Source: DATKEJ01 sp963768715 (GTDB lineage Bacteria; Bacteroidota; Rhodothermia; Rhodothermales; DATKEJ01). Taken from it: 64,000 nt of DNA. A program made the position numbers and the translations under genes. This document shows positions 15,301 through 24,700 of this stretch, piece by piece; within the stretch, counting starts at the first letter, position 1, and every line of letters begins with the position of its first letter. The notes beneath the pieces are model-generated. The model did no database searches and had not been told where the DNA came from. It was given only the letters and a program-made list of their open reading frames with translations. The DNA is taken from NCBI GenBank assembly GCA_963768715.1, contig CAVYJC010000005.1, positions 186,001-250,000 of the forward strand, in the 5' to 3' direction.

Positions 15301-17056
15301 CCGGTTCGTTGCGATACATCACGAACTTGCGCGCACGAATGTCGAAACGTCCGATGCCGGACCCCATCGTCGATACCCAGATGACACCCGGATTGGCGGG
15401 ATCAAGCACCGTATAGAAAATGGCGTTGATCATTGGGTTGTTCGGATCCGGTTTGGTAGGGAAATAGCGGTCAAACTTGCCCGTCTCGGTCTCCAGTCGT
15501 ACGAGGCCTTGAACCGTGCCAACCCACAGTATGCCCGGTTCCTCCGGTCGCTCTAACGGGGTGTCGACTTCATCTTTTACTGTCACCGACTCTGGGGGTC
15601 CGGCAAAGAATCGGTCGAAGACGCCGGGTTTGGCCGGATCCATTCGGTTCAGCCCATTCGCCGTGCTGAACCAGAGGGAGCCCGCCAAATCCTGATAGAT
15701 GTAGTAAACCACATTGTTGCTCAGCGAGTGTTGGTCGGAAGGGTCGTTCTTGTAATGAGTAAACTTGCCCGTTCGCTGATCGTCCATGCGGTCAACACCC
15801 GCCTCCGTGGCAACCCAGATAATGCCGTCCCGATCCTCGTAGCTTGCCCAAACCGCGTCGGAAGCGAGACTGGTCGGATCATCGGGGTCGTGGCGAAACT
15901 GCTTGAAGGTCTCCGTCGTGCGATCCATCCGGTTCAGACCACCGCTGTGGGTGGAGACCCAGAGATCGCCGTCGTGGTCCTCCATCGTCGACCAGATCCA
16001 ACCGTCGGACAGTCCGGTCGAGTCGAATGGGTGGGGACGGTAGATCTTGATGTTGTAGCCGTCGTAACGGTTCAGGCCGTCCTGCGTGGAGAACCACATG
16101 AATCCCTTGCGATCCTGGAGAATGTGATAGACCGCGCTCTGAGACAGGCCGTCCTCGAGACGCAGGTGCGTGAAGCGGGGGGAGATCGTTCGCGACGCGA
16201 GCGGATTGGGGATTTCCTGCTGATTAAGGGACTGGCCGCTCGCCGCTGACGCAAGAAATGCAAAGATCAAAATGCAAAACGCAAATTTGCGTCTGGCGTC
16301 CGGCGTCCGGAGTCCGGAGTCGGGTGGCGCTACCGTGTCATTCCCACGTAGGCGGTAATCCAAAGAACGTCCGGGGTCCGGCGTCCGGAGTCCGGAGTCG
16401 GGTGGCGCTACCGTGTCATTCCCACGTAGGCGGTAATCCAAAGAACGTCCGGGGTCCGGAGTCCGGGGTCCGGCGTTGGGTGCCGCTACCGTGTCCTTCC
16501 CGCGCAGGCGGTAATCCAAAGAACGTCCGGGGTCCGGAGTCCGGGGTCCGGCGTCGGGTGCCGCTACCGTGTCCTTCCCGCGCAGGCGGTAATCCAAAGA
16601 ACGTCCGGGGTCCGGAGTCCGGGGTCCGGCGTCGGGTGCCGCTACCGTGTCCTTCCCGCGCAGGCGGTAATCCAAAGAACGTCCGGGGTCCGGAGTCCGG
16701 GGTCCGGCGTCGGGTGCCGCTACCGTGTCCTTCCCGCGCAGGCGGTAATCCAAAGAACGTCCGGGGTCCGGAGTCCGGGGTCCGGCGTCGGGTGCCGCTA
16801 CCGTGTCCTTCCCGCGCAGGCGGGAATCCAAAGAACGTCCGGGGTCCGGAGTCCGGGGTCCGGCGTCGGGTGCCGCTACCGTGTCCTTCCCGCGCAGGCG
16901 GGAATCCAGGAACCTGCGGAATGATGGATCCCCGCCTTCGCGGGGATGACGGACTCCAATGTCTGATGTCCGAGGTCCGAAGTCCGGGGTCCTCGTCCCT
17001 CGAGCGATTGGCACGACCCTCGGGATCAACCGCATTTTGCGTTTTGAATTTTGCAT
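12347..17056 (-). CDS. K3 propeller sensor histidine kinase with 250-residue repeat-encoded leader
   Basis: The longest copy, 1569 residues, uninterrupted. Residues 1-47 are repeat-derived, and 48-255 are eight tandem 26-residue units ('RSLDYRLRGKD...'). The export segment 'FAFCILIFAFLASAASGQ' follows at 257-275. Then come 14 blades (first 'GFMWFSTQDGLNRYDG', last 'GELFFGGVNGLNAFYP'), Y_Y_Y, a transmembrane helix, GAF-like domain, phospho-accepting H1331, N box 'NLLSNAFDAL', 'DNGPGIP' and 'GTGLGLSMAYD'. The ATG at 17056 follows the K4 stop by 7 bases, and no other start lies between the repeats and the signal core. A 250-residue n-region would be abnormal for a Sec signal, so the segment may act as a signal-anchor, or translation may begin at an unrecognised internal site. 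Confidence 0.88.
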   Translation of the reverse strand: MQNSKRKMRLIPRVVPIARGTRTPDFGPRTSDIGVRHPREGGDPSFRRFLDSRLRGKDTVAAPDAGPRTPDPGRSLDSRLRGKDTVAAPDAGPRTPDPGRSLDYRLRGKDTVAAPDAGPRTPDPGRSLDYRLRGKDTVAAPDAGPRTPDPGRSLDYRLRGKDTVAAPDAGPRTPDPGRSLDYRLRGKDTVAAPNAGPRTPDPGRSLDYRLRGNDTVAPPDSGLRTPDPGRSLDYRLRGNDTVAPPDSGLRTPDARRKFAFCILIFAFLASAASGQSLNQQEIPNPLASRTISPRFTHLRLEDGLSQSAVYHILQDRKGFMWFSTQDGLNRYDGYNIKIYRPHPFDSTGLSDGWIWSTMEDHDGDLWVSTHSGGLNRMDRTTETFKQFRHDPDDPTSLASDAVWASYEDRDGIIWVATEAGVDRMDDQRTGKFTHYKNDPSDQHSLSNNVVYYIYQDLAGSLWFSTANGLNRMDPAKPGVFDRFFAGPPESVTVKDEVDTPLERPEEPGILWVGTVQGLVRLETETGKFDRYFPTKPDPNNPMINAIFYTVLDPANPGVIWVSTMGSGIGRFDIRARKFVMYRNEPGNPNSLSSNVVQAVFADRSGMVWAGTQQSGVDRFNPSQAGVEHLRSNAADPNSLPDKSAWGISETRDGFLWVGTNDGTLTALDRSAGKATYYRPNAANPHAKSAANPVAIVEDRFGYVWINARGGTDRLDRRTGRFKHYRTDPKDEHSISGSAPSIMEDRLGNLWFGDAQGVLNRYDRENDRFYRYPLRDTTRLGSDVSLHARELVEDLAGFIWVATDSGVLRFNPESGRVEAWIHDPNDPKSPSAPNINSIVERQREPGIIWFGTQGGGLNRLDASTGDIRFYTDRDGLANNVVYGILEDENGLLWMSTNHGISRFNPDTETFRNYGLEIGLQSLEFNGSSYYRSRSGELFFGGVNGLNAFYPNQLADNMTPPQVAVVDLKLFNRSITDSGVVKLDHPIEDTHEITLDYSQKEVTFDFVAFHYADPGSNSFAYRLEGFNDDWVYTGNQRTASFTNLSPGEYIFRVKAANSDGVWNEEGTSLHLTITPPFWATWWFRLLAVLGFGGLLYAGYAFRVRQIAERNRALESEVDKRTAELNESKERLELTNEQLEQSHTIVEAINQETSFRRLLTKIMEEARVIPGVEKATALVRLPDDLFHVRASSGWDVGEMQHISLTPKQAHQRYVEESEEVGKNIFVAKNVTERAGMEKMADFGKVASFLVLRVMVEGDVRAYLVFDNLTDPDAFDQGDVALLERLREHIQSAFIKTSILEDLQHTLDDLRTTQDRLIQSEKMASLGQLTAGIAHEIKNPLNFVNNFSDMTAELATELTEEMDRLKQELPADKLEELASIVESLSLNAKKIGEHGKRADAIVTNMLEHSKVGEGERSTTDLNELLDEYVTLARHGLEARGGGFEVDVERSYDESVGRVDVVPQDMGRVFMNLLSNAFDALKEHGARNGTPTVSVSTAKVDGAVEIRVKDNGPGIPEKVRARIFEPFFTTKPTGSGTGLGLSMAYDIVTKGHGGTLDVESEEGQGATFVVRLPV

Positions 17057-17065
17057 TTTGAATTC
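16256..17065. repeat. Junction repeat block K4/K3
   Basis: The left A/T-rich arm (16,256-16,290) encodes the K3 signal core. The right arm (17,032-17,065) is its inverted counterpart and supplies the K3 ATG and 'MQNSKRKM'. Between them are the 78-bp minisatellite and one ATCCCCGCCTTCGCGGGGAT palindrome (about 16,927). Confidence 0.8.
16292..16915. repeat. 78-bp tandem repeat, 8 copies, in frame inside K3
   Basis: Eight direct copies of a 78-bp unit, each made of a palindrome-derived half (containing CCCGCGCAGGCGG) and a GTCCGGGGTCCGGAGTCCGG half. 78 is a multiple of 3, so copy number can change without breaking the frame. The five central copies (about 16,448-16,837) are nearly identical, while the left-hand copies carry CATTCCCACG variants. 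There are no unique spacers, so it is a minisatellite. Confidence 0.92.
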
Positions 17066-19148
17066 AAGCAGGCAGCCTCACAACAAACGTAGCACCTTCG
17101 CCCTCTTCGGACTCCACATCCAGTGTTCCACCATGTCCTTTATTAATAATATCATAGGCCATGCTCAAACCTAACCCTGTGCCGGAACCCGTAGGCTTCG
17201 TCGTGAAGAACGGCTCGAAGATTTTAGCCTTCACCTTTTCGGGGATACCGGGACCGTTGTCGCTGATTCGGACCTCGACGGCTCCGTCCAACTTGATCGT
17301 CTTCACAGACACGGTGGGCGTCCGGCCGTTCGCTCCGAATTCCTTCAGTGCGTCAAAGGCGTTCGAAAGGAGATTCATGAACACGCGGCCCATGTCTTGT
17401 GGCACGACATCCAGTCTCCCAACCTTGTTGTCGTATTCGCGCTCGACGTCGACTTCAAAATCTCCCGCTCGTGCTTCGAATCCGTGACGGGCGAGTGTGA
17501 CATACTCGTCGAGCAGCTCGTTGAGATCGGTGGGGGCGCGTTCGCCTTCGCCGACTTTCGAGTGCTCGAGCATGTTTTTGACAATTGCATCCGCACGCTT
17601 GCCGTGTTCGGCGATCTTCTGGGCGTTCAGTCGGAGGCTCGAAATGAGCGATTCGAATTCCGCCGCGTGCTTCGGCGTGAGCTCGTTCTTGGCGGACTCG
17701 AGTTCGACCGCCAACTCGTCGGCGAGCTCGGTGGTAACGTCGGAGAAGTTGTTGACGAAGTTGAGCGGGTTCTTGATCTCGTGCGCAATGCCAGCCGTCA
17801 GTTGACCGAGCGAGGCCATTTTCTCAGACTGCACAAGGCGATCCTGCGTCGACTGTAAGGTAGTCAGCGTCGTCTGCAGGTCCTCCAGGATGCGCGTTTT
17901 GATAAACGCAGTCGTGATGTGCTCTCGCAGTCGTTTCAGCAACTCGACGTCGCGCTGATCGAAGGCTTCCTGATCGGTCAGGTTGTCGAAGACGAGATAG
18001 GCAACCACGGTGCCTTCAACGCGAATCCGAAGCACCAGGAACGATGCGACGTGGCCGTACTCGGCCATTTCCTCCGTGCCCGCCCGGGCCTCGACGTTCT
18101 TTGCGACAAAGACGTCCCGCTCAACCTGCTCCGCCTGCTCGACGTAGCGTTCGTTGGCCTGCTCGGCCGTGAGGCGGATGTGCTGCATCTCTTCGACGTT
18201 CCATCCGGACGAAGCACGTACGTGGAAGAGATCGTCCGGCATGCGGACAAGAGCCGTCGCTTTTTCGACTCCTGGAATGACACGAGACTCTTCGAGGATC
18301 TTGGTCAGCAGGCGCCGGAAGCTCGTTTCCTGGTTGATCGCCTCGACGATCGTGTGGCTCTGTTCGAGCTGCTCGTTGCTGGCTTTCAGCTCGGCCGTCC
18401 GTTTGTCGACTTCGCCTTCCAGTTCGCGCGCTCGTCGCTCGACCTGGTTCACGCGCACTCGATATCCGCCGAAGATCACGCCCGCAAAGGCCAATACGCC
18501 GAGAATCCGGAACCACCACGTCGCCCAGAACGGCGGCGTGATGACGACACGAATCGAGGCGCCCTCCTCATTCCAGACACCGGCGGAGTTCGCCGCCTTT
18601 ACATGGAAGACGTACTCGCCCGGCGCGAGGTTCGTATAGGGCGCCACCCGGCTCTCACCCGCCTCGACCCAATCATCATTGTACCCCTCCAGCTTGTAGG
18701 CGAAGGTGTTCTGCTCCGGGTGCTCGTAATGGAATCCAACGAAATCGAATGTGACGTCCTTCTGGTCGTAGTTGAGCTTGATCTGTTTCAGATCAGGCAC
18801 CGGCGTCTTCAACGCAACGTTCGCATCCTGCTTTATGCTGTGGTTGCCGATCTTGAGATCGACGATCCGCACTTCGGGAGGCACCGAGCTGTCGGTTAGC
18901 TCGTTTGGGAAAAAAGCATTGAGCCCGTTGATGCCGCCGAAAAACATCTCCCCGTTGGGCGCCCGAAATGATGATTTCAGGTTGTACTCCAGCGACTGGA
19001 GGCCGACCTCCAGACCGTAGTTCCTGAACGTCTCGGTTTCGGGATCAAAGCGCGAGAGCCCAGCATTCGTGCTCATCCAGAGGCGACCTTCTTCATCCTC
19101 GAGGATCTCGTAGACGGTGTTGTTCGGCAGCCCGTCCTTAACAGTATA
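17064..19148 (-). CDS. K4 histidine kinase, kinase half (frameshifted)
   Basis: 695 codons from 'YTVKDGLPNNTVYEILEDE' through the last blades, Y_Y_Y ('PGEYVFHVKAANSAGVWNE'), transmembrane helix, coiled coil, GAF-like domain, H-box, N box and 'GTGLGLSMAYD', ending 'RLPA'. The join with the sensor half is at about 19,145-19,155, where one extra base makes the upstream frame stop at 19,138. The G2 region carries 'SMAYDIINKGHGG', placing it with K3 and K5. Confidence 0.8.
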   Translation of the reverse strand, partial: YTVKDGLPNNTVYEILEDEEGRLWMSTNAGLSRFDPETETFRNYGLEVGLQSLEYNLKSSFRAPNGEMFFGGINGLNAFFPNELTDSSVPPEVRIVDLKIGNHSIKQDANVALKTPVPDLKQIKLNYDQKDVTFDFVGFHYEHPEQNTFAYKLEGYNDDWVEAGESRVAPYTNLAPGEYVFHVKAANSAGVWNEEGASIRVVITPPFWATWWFRILGVLAFAGVIFGGYRVRVNQVERRARELEGEVDKRTAELKASNEQLEQSHTIVEAINQETSFRRLLTKILEESRVIPGVEKATALVRMPDDLFHVRASSGWNVEEMQHIRLTAEQANERYVEQAEQVERDVFVAKNVEARAGTEEMAEYGHVASFLVLRIRVEGTVVAYLVFDNLTDQEAFDQRDVELLKRLREHITTAFIKTRILEDLQTTLTTLQSTQDRLVQSEKMASLGQLTAGIAHEIKNPLNFVNNFSDVTTELADELAVELESAKNELTPKHAAEFESLISSLRLNAQKIAEHGKRADAIVKNMLEHSKVGEGERAPTDLNELLDEYVTLARHGFEARAGDFEVDVEREYDNKVGRLDVVPQDMGRVFMNLLSNAFDALKEFGANGRTPTVSVKTIKLDGAVEVRISDNGPGIPEKVKAKIFEPFFTTKPTGSGTGLGLSMAYDIINKGHGGTLDVESEEGEGATFVVRLPA

Positions 19149-20907
19149 GTGTGCCGTCTACGCCTGTCTTCGCGTCCAGCCTGTTAAGCCCGGCGCCGTT
19201 CGTCCCGGCCCATATAATGCCGGGTTCTCTACGACGTTCGTGAAGCGTCATGATGAACTCCGATGAAAGCGTCGTCGGATCATGGACGTCGTGCAAATAA
19301 CGTTTGGCTTTCCCGGTAAGTGGATCGAGGCGACTCGTGCCATTCCCACTCTGGGCAATCCAGATGAATCCAGCCTGGTCCTCCATTATGTCGACGATCT
19401 GATCACTGCCAATGGAAGTCGAATCCTTCTCGTCGTACTGGTAGCGGATGAAGCGGTCGGGGTGCTCGGAGTCCCAACGGTTCAGCCCGCCTCCGAATGT
19501 CCCGACCCAGATGAAACCGCTGCGATCCTCGTAGATGTCGAAAACATTGTCACTGCTCAGGCTGTTCGGATCATCAGGATCGGCCTCGAACAGGTAAAAT
19601 TTGCCTGACGGGCGATGAAGTCGTGCCAAACCGCCACCAGCGGAGCCGACCCAAATGACTCCCGTTCGATCCTCGATCACGACGGGCTGCCCGGCAGGCA
19701 TACTGTACGGATCTTTGTCATGGTGCTCAAACGAAACTGTTGTTCCGTTCGTCCGATCGATCGCGAGGAGTTGAAACCTGGTTCCATCCTTCTTCTGGGC
19801 GCACACCCACAGCGTGTTGTCCTTGCCCAGTGCAATGCCCCAAGTGGAACGTCCGGCCATCGACTGAGGGTCTGCGGGATCGCTGCGGACGAACTCGAAA
19901 CCGACAGTCGCAGGGTTGAATCGTTCGACCGTTCGCTCGGCCTCGACCCAGATTACGCCTGACCGGTCGGTCAGGAGGCCGACCAGTTGATTACCGGGCA
20001 AGCCGTTCGGATCGTTGGGGTCTGCCTGATAAAGGAAGAACCGCTGCGTTCTCAAATCGAAACGCGCCAAGCCCCTTCCGTTGATCGTAACCCATAGAAT
20101 GCCTCGATTTGTCGGATCGGGCGCTATGTCCGCAGCCAGGGTCCCGGCGGGATCATTCGGATCCAAAGCAAATTCCTGGTGCGAGGCATCGTGCGTGTCA
20201 AATCGAACCAATCCACGGCTGGTCGCAAGCCAAAAGATACCGGGCTCTTCGGGACGCTCGTAGATGGCAATGACTCGGATCAACCCCGGATCTCTGTCCG
20301 GCAACTGCTGAGACAGGTATCGGACGAATCGTCCATTTGGAACTTCAGATCCCTGTCGGGTCAGCTTCGCCAAACCGTTTCGCGTGCCGGCCCATATCGT
20401 GCCATCCGACGATTCGAACACGTCGAAGACGACATCATGATTGATACTTGTCGAATCGGCTTCGTCGTATCGGTAATGGACAAATTCTCCCGGCTCTTTC
20501 AGATTCATTCTGTCGAGTCCGCCGCCCGTCGTGGCAATCCATAGGTAACCCTCGCTGTCGACGATCATGCGGCGCGGGCTTTCATCCGTGATGCTCGTTG
20601 AATCGGCATCGTCGTGCCGGTAGTGCGTGAATTTCTCGGTCACCGGATCCATCACGCTGACGCTGCTCCACGAGCCGACCCAGAGCCGCCCCTCGTCATC
20701 CTCCGTAAGGGCCGTGGCCCAACCCTCGAGCCAACTCGTGGAATCGAACGGCTCGTGGCGATAGACTTTCACGTCGTAGCCGTCGAAGCGATTGAGGCCG
20801 TCTTGCGTACCAAACCACATGAAGCCGTGACGATCCTGCAGCATGTCGTAAATGGTCGATTGAGAAAGGCCGTTCTCAATGCCGAGCGACTCGAATCTCA
20901 GGGACAC
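19138..20907 (-). CDS. K4 histidine kinase, propeller half (frameshifted at both ends)
   Basis: 589 codons of propeller from 'SLRFESLGIENGLSQSTIYD' to 'GAGLNRLDAKTG', with blades such as 'GFMWFGTQDGLNRFDG' and 'GFIWVGTFGGGLNRWDS'. The frame is continuous upstream to about 20,965, where the mature N-terminus 'SQQPDIFDREIPEASQG' can be read. The signal core lies in another frame upstream. The first methionine (20,907) is thus not a real start, only the first ATG after the shift. Confidence 0.78.
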   Translation of the reverse strand: MSLRFESLGIENGLSQSTIYDMLQDRHGFMWFGTQDGLNRFDGYDVKVYRHEPFDSTSWLEGWATALTEDDEGRLWVGSWSSVSVMDPVTEKFTHYRHDDADSTSITDESPRRMIVDSEGYLWIATTGGGLDRMNLKEPGEFVHYRYDEADSTSINHDVVFDVFESSDGTIWAGTRNGLAKLTRQGSEVPNGRFVRYLSQQLPDRDPGLIRVIAIYERPEEPGIFWLATSRGLVRFDTHDASHQEFALDPNDPAGTLAADIAPDPTNRGILWVTINGRGLARFDLRTQRFFLYQADPNDPNGLPGNQLVGLLTDRSGVIWVEAERTVERFNPATVGFEFVRSDPADPQSMAGRSTWGIALGKDNTLWVCAQKKDGTRFQLLAIDRTNGTTVSFEHHDKDPYSMPAGQPVVIEDRTGVIWVGSAGGGLARLHRPSGKFYLFEADPDDPNSLSSDNVFDIYEDRSGFIWVGTFGGGLNRWDSEHPDRFIRYQYDEKDSTSIGSDQIVDIMEDQAGFIWIAQSGNGTSRLDPLTGKAKRYLHDVHDPTTLSSEFIMTLHERRREPGIIWAGTNGAGLNRLDAKTGVDGTLYC

Positions 20908-21713
20908 GGCGCGTCCCTGAGACGCTTCGGGGATTTCGCGGTCGAAGATGTCCGGCTGCTGGCTTTGGCAGTCGCCAACGCGAATGCAAAAATCAAAATT
21001 GAAAACGCAAAATGGCGTCCGAGGTCGAAGGCCCGAGAGCCTGCCCCGAGGCTTCCAAGGGGTCCGACGTCGGGTGTGGCCGCACCGTCATTCCCGCGGA
21101 GGACGGAATCCAGGAAACGCCGGGAGCCGGGGGAGGTCTGTGAAGTTCCAGGTTCCAGGTTCCGGGTTCCGGGTTTCGTGCGTCCGAGAACGGCGCGCCA
21201 TCCCGTACAGTCCCGCCTTGAGGCGGGCAAGAGCTGCCCCAACCTTCCGCTGCTGAGACCATGAGGCAGCGCCCCTCGAGGAGGTAGCAGCCCTTCGCGA
21301 GGAGGTAGCAGCCCTTCGCGAGGAGGGTTTAGACAAACCACCCCGCGCTTCAGCGCGGGGGCAGGAGCACACTTAGAATTTCCTCCCGAGCGGGGGTTCA
21401 ACCGCGCGCGGGAACCTTTGTACCGACACCTACCTACTGGGGATCGCGTTTGGGACCTCGCCGGGCTGAAGCCCGGCTCGGCTAGGTGAATGGCTGGCTC
21501 CTCGACCCCGGCCTGAAGGCCGGGGTGGTCGTCCGTGGCGGAGCACACCCCCAGCGCAAGGTCCCCGTCCTCCGTAACAGAGCACACGCCAGCTGGAAGG
21601 TCCCCGTCTTCCGTAACAGAGCACACGCCGACTGGAAGGTCCGGCCTTGTCATCCCTCGGGAGATTTGCCCGACCCTCGGGATCGGCCGCATTTTGCGTT
21701 TTGAATTTTCCAT
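20898..21713 (-). CDS. K4 leader: repeat-encoded N-terminus plus signal core, out of frame with sensor
   Basis: 271 codons from an ATG 7 bases after the K5 stop ('MENSKRKMRPIP', right-arm sequence). It continues through translated dispersed repeats ('VCSVTEDGDL' twice, 'PPREGLL' twice) to 'RHFAFSILIFAFALATAKA', the usual export segment. It then leaves frame at about 20,955-20,975 and ends at 20,898. If the indel is an error, this is the start of K4; otherwise it is a short secreted or membrane-anchored fragment. Confidence 0.55.
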   Translation of the reverse strand: MENSKRKMRPIPRVGQISRGMTRPDLPVGVCSVTEDGDLPAGVCSVTEDGDLALGVCSATDDHPGLQAGVEEPAIHLAEPGFSPARSQTRSPVGRCRYKGSRARLNPRSGGNSKCAPAPALKRGVVCLNPPREGLLPPREGLLPPRGALPHGLSSGRLGQLLPASRRDCTGWRAVLGRTKPGTRNLEPGTSQTSPGSRRFLDSVLRGNDGAATPDVGPLGSLGAGSRAFDLGRHFAFSILIFAFALATAKASSRTSSTAKSPKRLRDAPCP

Positions 21714-21722
21714 TTTGAATTT
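20983..21722. repeat. Junction repeat block K5/K4, includes composite repeat copy A
   Basis: The left arm (about 20,983-21,017) and right arm (about 21,689-21,722) are inverted copies. Inside are the CATTCCCGCGGAGG unit (about 21,090), a TTCCAGGTTCCAGGTTCC motif (about 21,146), two GAGGAGGTAGCAGCCCTTCGC units, and copy A of a 350-380 bp composite repeat (21,328-21,710). The composite contains several palindromes such as CCCCGGCCTGAAGGCCGGGG. Confidence 0.8.
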
Positions 21723-24700
21723 AGACGGGCAGCCTCACAACAAAAGTCGCTCCTTCTCCTTCTTCCGACTCCACATCCAGTGTACCGGCATGTCCTTTAG
21801 TAACAATATCATAGGCCATGCTTAGACCTAACCCGGTGCCCGATCCTGTCGGCTTCGTGGTGAAGAACGGCTCGAAGATCCTGACCATGACTTTTGGCGG
21901 GATGCCGGGACCATTGTCCTTGAACCGAATTTCGACCATCCCGTCTATCTTCGCCGTGCTCACGGAGACGGTCGGAGCGCCTCCGCGGGAACCGTGCTCC
22001 TTCAGCGCATCAAAGGCATTTCCGATAAGGTTCATGAACACGCGGCCCATGTCCTGCGGCACGACGTCGACGCGGCCCACGGTGTCATCGTAGCTTCGTT
22101 CCACGACCACTTCGAAACCGCCACCGCGCGCTTCGAGTCCGTGTCGTGCGAGGGTCACATATTCGTCCAGCAATTCGTTCAGATCTGTTGAACTCCTCTC
22201 TCCCTCACCCACTTTAGAGTGCTCGAGCATGTTCTTGACGATGGCGTCGGCGCGTTTGCCGTGCTCACCGATCTTCTTCGCATTCAGCGAGAGGTTGTCG
22301 ACGATGCTGGCCAGCTCAGCCAAGTCTTCAGCCGGAAGCTTCTTCTTCAGCCGCTCCATTTCCTCCGTCAGTTCGGTGGCGAGCTCGGTCGTCACATCGG
22401 AAAAATTGTTCACGAAGTTCAATGGATTCTTGATCTCGTGGGCGATGCCGGCCGTGAGCTGCCCAAGCGACGCCATTTTCTCGGACTGGATCAGACGGTC
22501 CTGGGTCGATCGAAGATCATCCAGTGTATGCTGGAGGTCTTCGAGGATGCGCGTCTTGGTAAAGGCAGACTGGATGTGTTCACGCAGCCGCTCCAGCAAG
22601 GAGACGTCGCGCTGATCAAAGGCATCGGGATCAGTCAGGTTGTCGAACACGAGGTATGCCGTTACGTCACCCTCCACCACGATGCGCAGTACGAGGAATG
22701 ACGCCACATGGCCGAATTCCGCCATCTCCTCCGTGCCGGCTCGCTCGCCCACGTTTTTGGCGACGAAAATGTTCTCAGCGAGTTCGCTCGCCTGCTCCAC
22801 GTATCGTTCGTGGGCCTGCTTTCGCGTCAGACGGATGTGCTGCATTTGCGACACGTCCCATCCGGAGCTGGCTCGGACGTGGAAGAGATCATCCTCCATT
22901 CGAATGAGCGCCGTCGCTTTCTCGACGCCGCGGATGACCCGCGCCTCTTCGAGGATCTTTGTGAGGAGCCGGCGGAAGCTGGTTTCCTGGTTGATTGCCT
23001 GGACGATCGTATGGCTCTGCTCGAGCTGCTCATTCGTCAGTTCCAGCCGATCCTTACTCTCGTTGAGCTCCGCCGTCCTTTTCCCGACCTCCGCCTCCAG
23101 CATCCTGCTCCGGTCGGCGATCTGTCGCACTCGAAGGGCATAGCCGGCGTACAGAAGGCCGCTAAAACCGATCAGCGCGAGCAAACGGAACCACCATGTG
23201 GCCCAGAAGGGCGGGGTTATGACGATCGCAACCGAGGTTCCTTCCTCATTCCACACGCCGTCGCTGTTGGCCGCCTTTACGTGAAATATGTAGTCGCCGG
23301 GACTGAGGTTCGTAAACGACGCGGTATGGCCCTGGCCGATCATCACCCAGTCGCTGTCGTAGCCCTCGAGTTTATAGGCGAACTGGTTCTTTTCGGGATT
23401 CTCGAAGTGTAGCGCCGCGAAATCGAAGGTGAGATCCTTCTGGGTATGATCCAGAACAAGCCGATCGATTGCCGGAACCGGTTCGTCGAGTCTCAACCCG
23501 GATTTCGCAATGCTCACGTTGTTGAGCTTCAGGTCGACGAGGGCAACCTCCGGCGGCGTACTGTTGCCTGTGAGGTCGTTCGGGAAGAAGGCATTGAGCC
23601 CGTTGATGCCGCCAAAGAACATCTCCCCGGACGGACTCTTGTAGGCGCCCCACTGGGCAAATTCCAACGCCTGGAGCCCGACTTCCATGCCGTAGTTTCG
23701 AAACTCACCGGTTTCTGGGGTGAAGCGCGAGAGCCCTCGATTGGTGGACATCCAGATTCGCCCCGCCGCGTCTTCGAGCATCGTGTAAACGGTGTTGTCG
23801 GGCATTCCGTCCGACCTGTCAAAATGGGTAAATAGGCCCGTCGAGACGTCGAGCCGGCTGATTCCATGGTCGGTTCCGACCCAGACGACGTCTTGGTCGC
23901 TGCTTCTCTGCAATATCGCTTGAATGTTGTCGGACGCAATCGAGGTCGTGTCGTTGACGTCATGCACGAATCGCTGGGTCTGGCCGGTCACCGGGTCGAA
24001 TCGCACGAGGCCGACGCCCGATGTGCCCAGCCAGAGCGTGCCCGACCGGTCCTCTGAAATGGCCCAGATCGCCGCTTTTATATCAAGAGGGAACGTCTCG
24101 AAAATATTTGAGGTCACATCCAGGCGTATGAGCCCCTTGCCGTCCGCCGAGCCGATCCACAGCGCGCCGCCGCGATCCATATGCATAGCACCCACGCTGC
24201 GAGACGGCAGCCCGCCGGAATCACTCGGATCGTATCGGAATTGGCGAAAAGATCCGGTAGCCGATTCGAATCGCGCCAGTGGAACCGGGCCCGTGCCACC
24301 TACCCACAAGGTCCCATTTCGATCGGTCATGACCTGAAGGACACTCCCCGTCGGAATACTGTGCGGGTCATTTGGATCGTGCCTGAAATGCCTGGCCAGG
24401 CCCGTGCTGCGGTCTATGCGCGACAATGCAGCCTTTCCAGACTCATCCATCGTCGCGACCCACAGCATGCCGTCGGGTGTCTCGGTCACACCCCAGACGA
24501 GTGGCGAGGGGAGTCCCCTATTGGGCTGCGAACCGGCCCGCATGAGCTGGACGCCCGACGCCGCAGGAGTAAATCGATCCACTCCGTGCCCGAATGACCC
24601 GGCCCAAATCGTGCCCGACCTGTCACCAAAAAGTGTAAGCACGCGATCGCTCTGGAGGCTGTTCGGATCGTCGGGGTTCGCCTTGTATTGAACGAACTGC

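Noticed and set aside
16292..16915. Regularly repeated 78-bp units considered as a CRISPR array
   Set aside because: There are no unique spacers, units abut directly, and no cas genes are present. It is a minisatellite.
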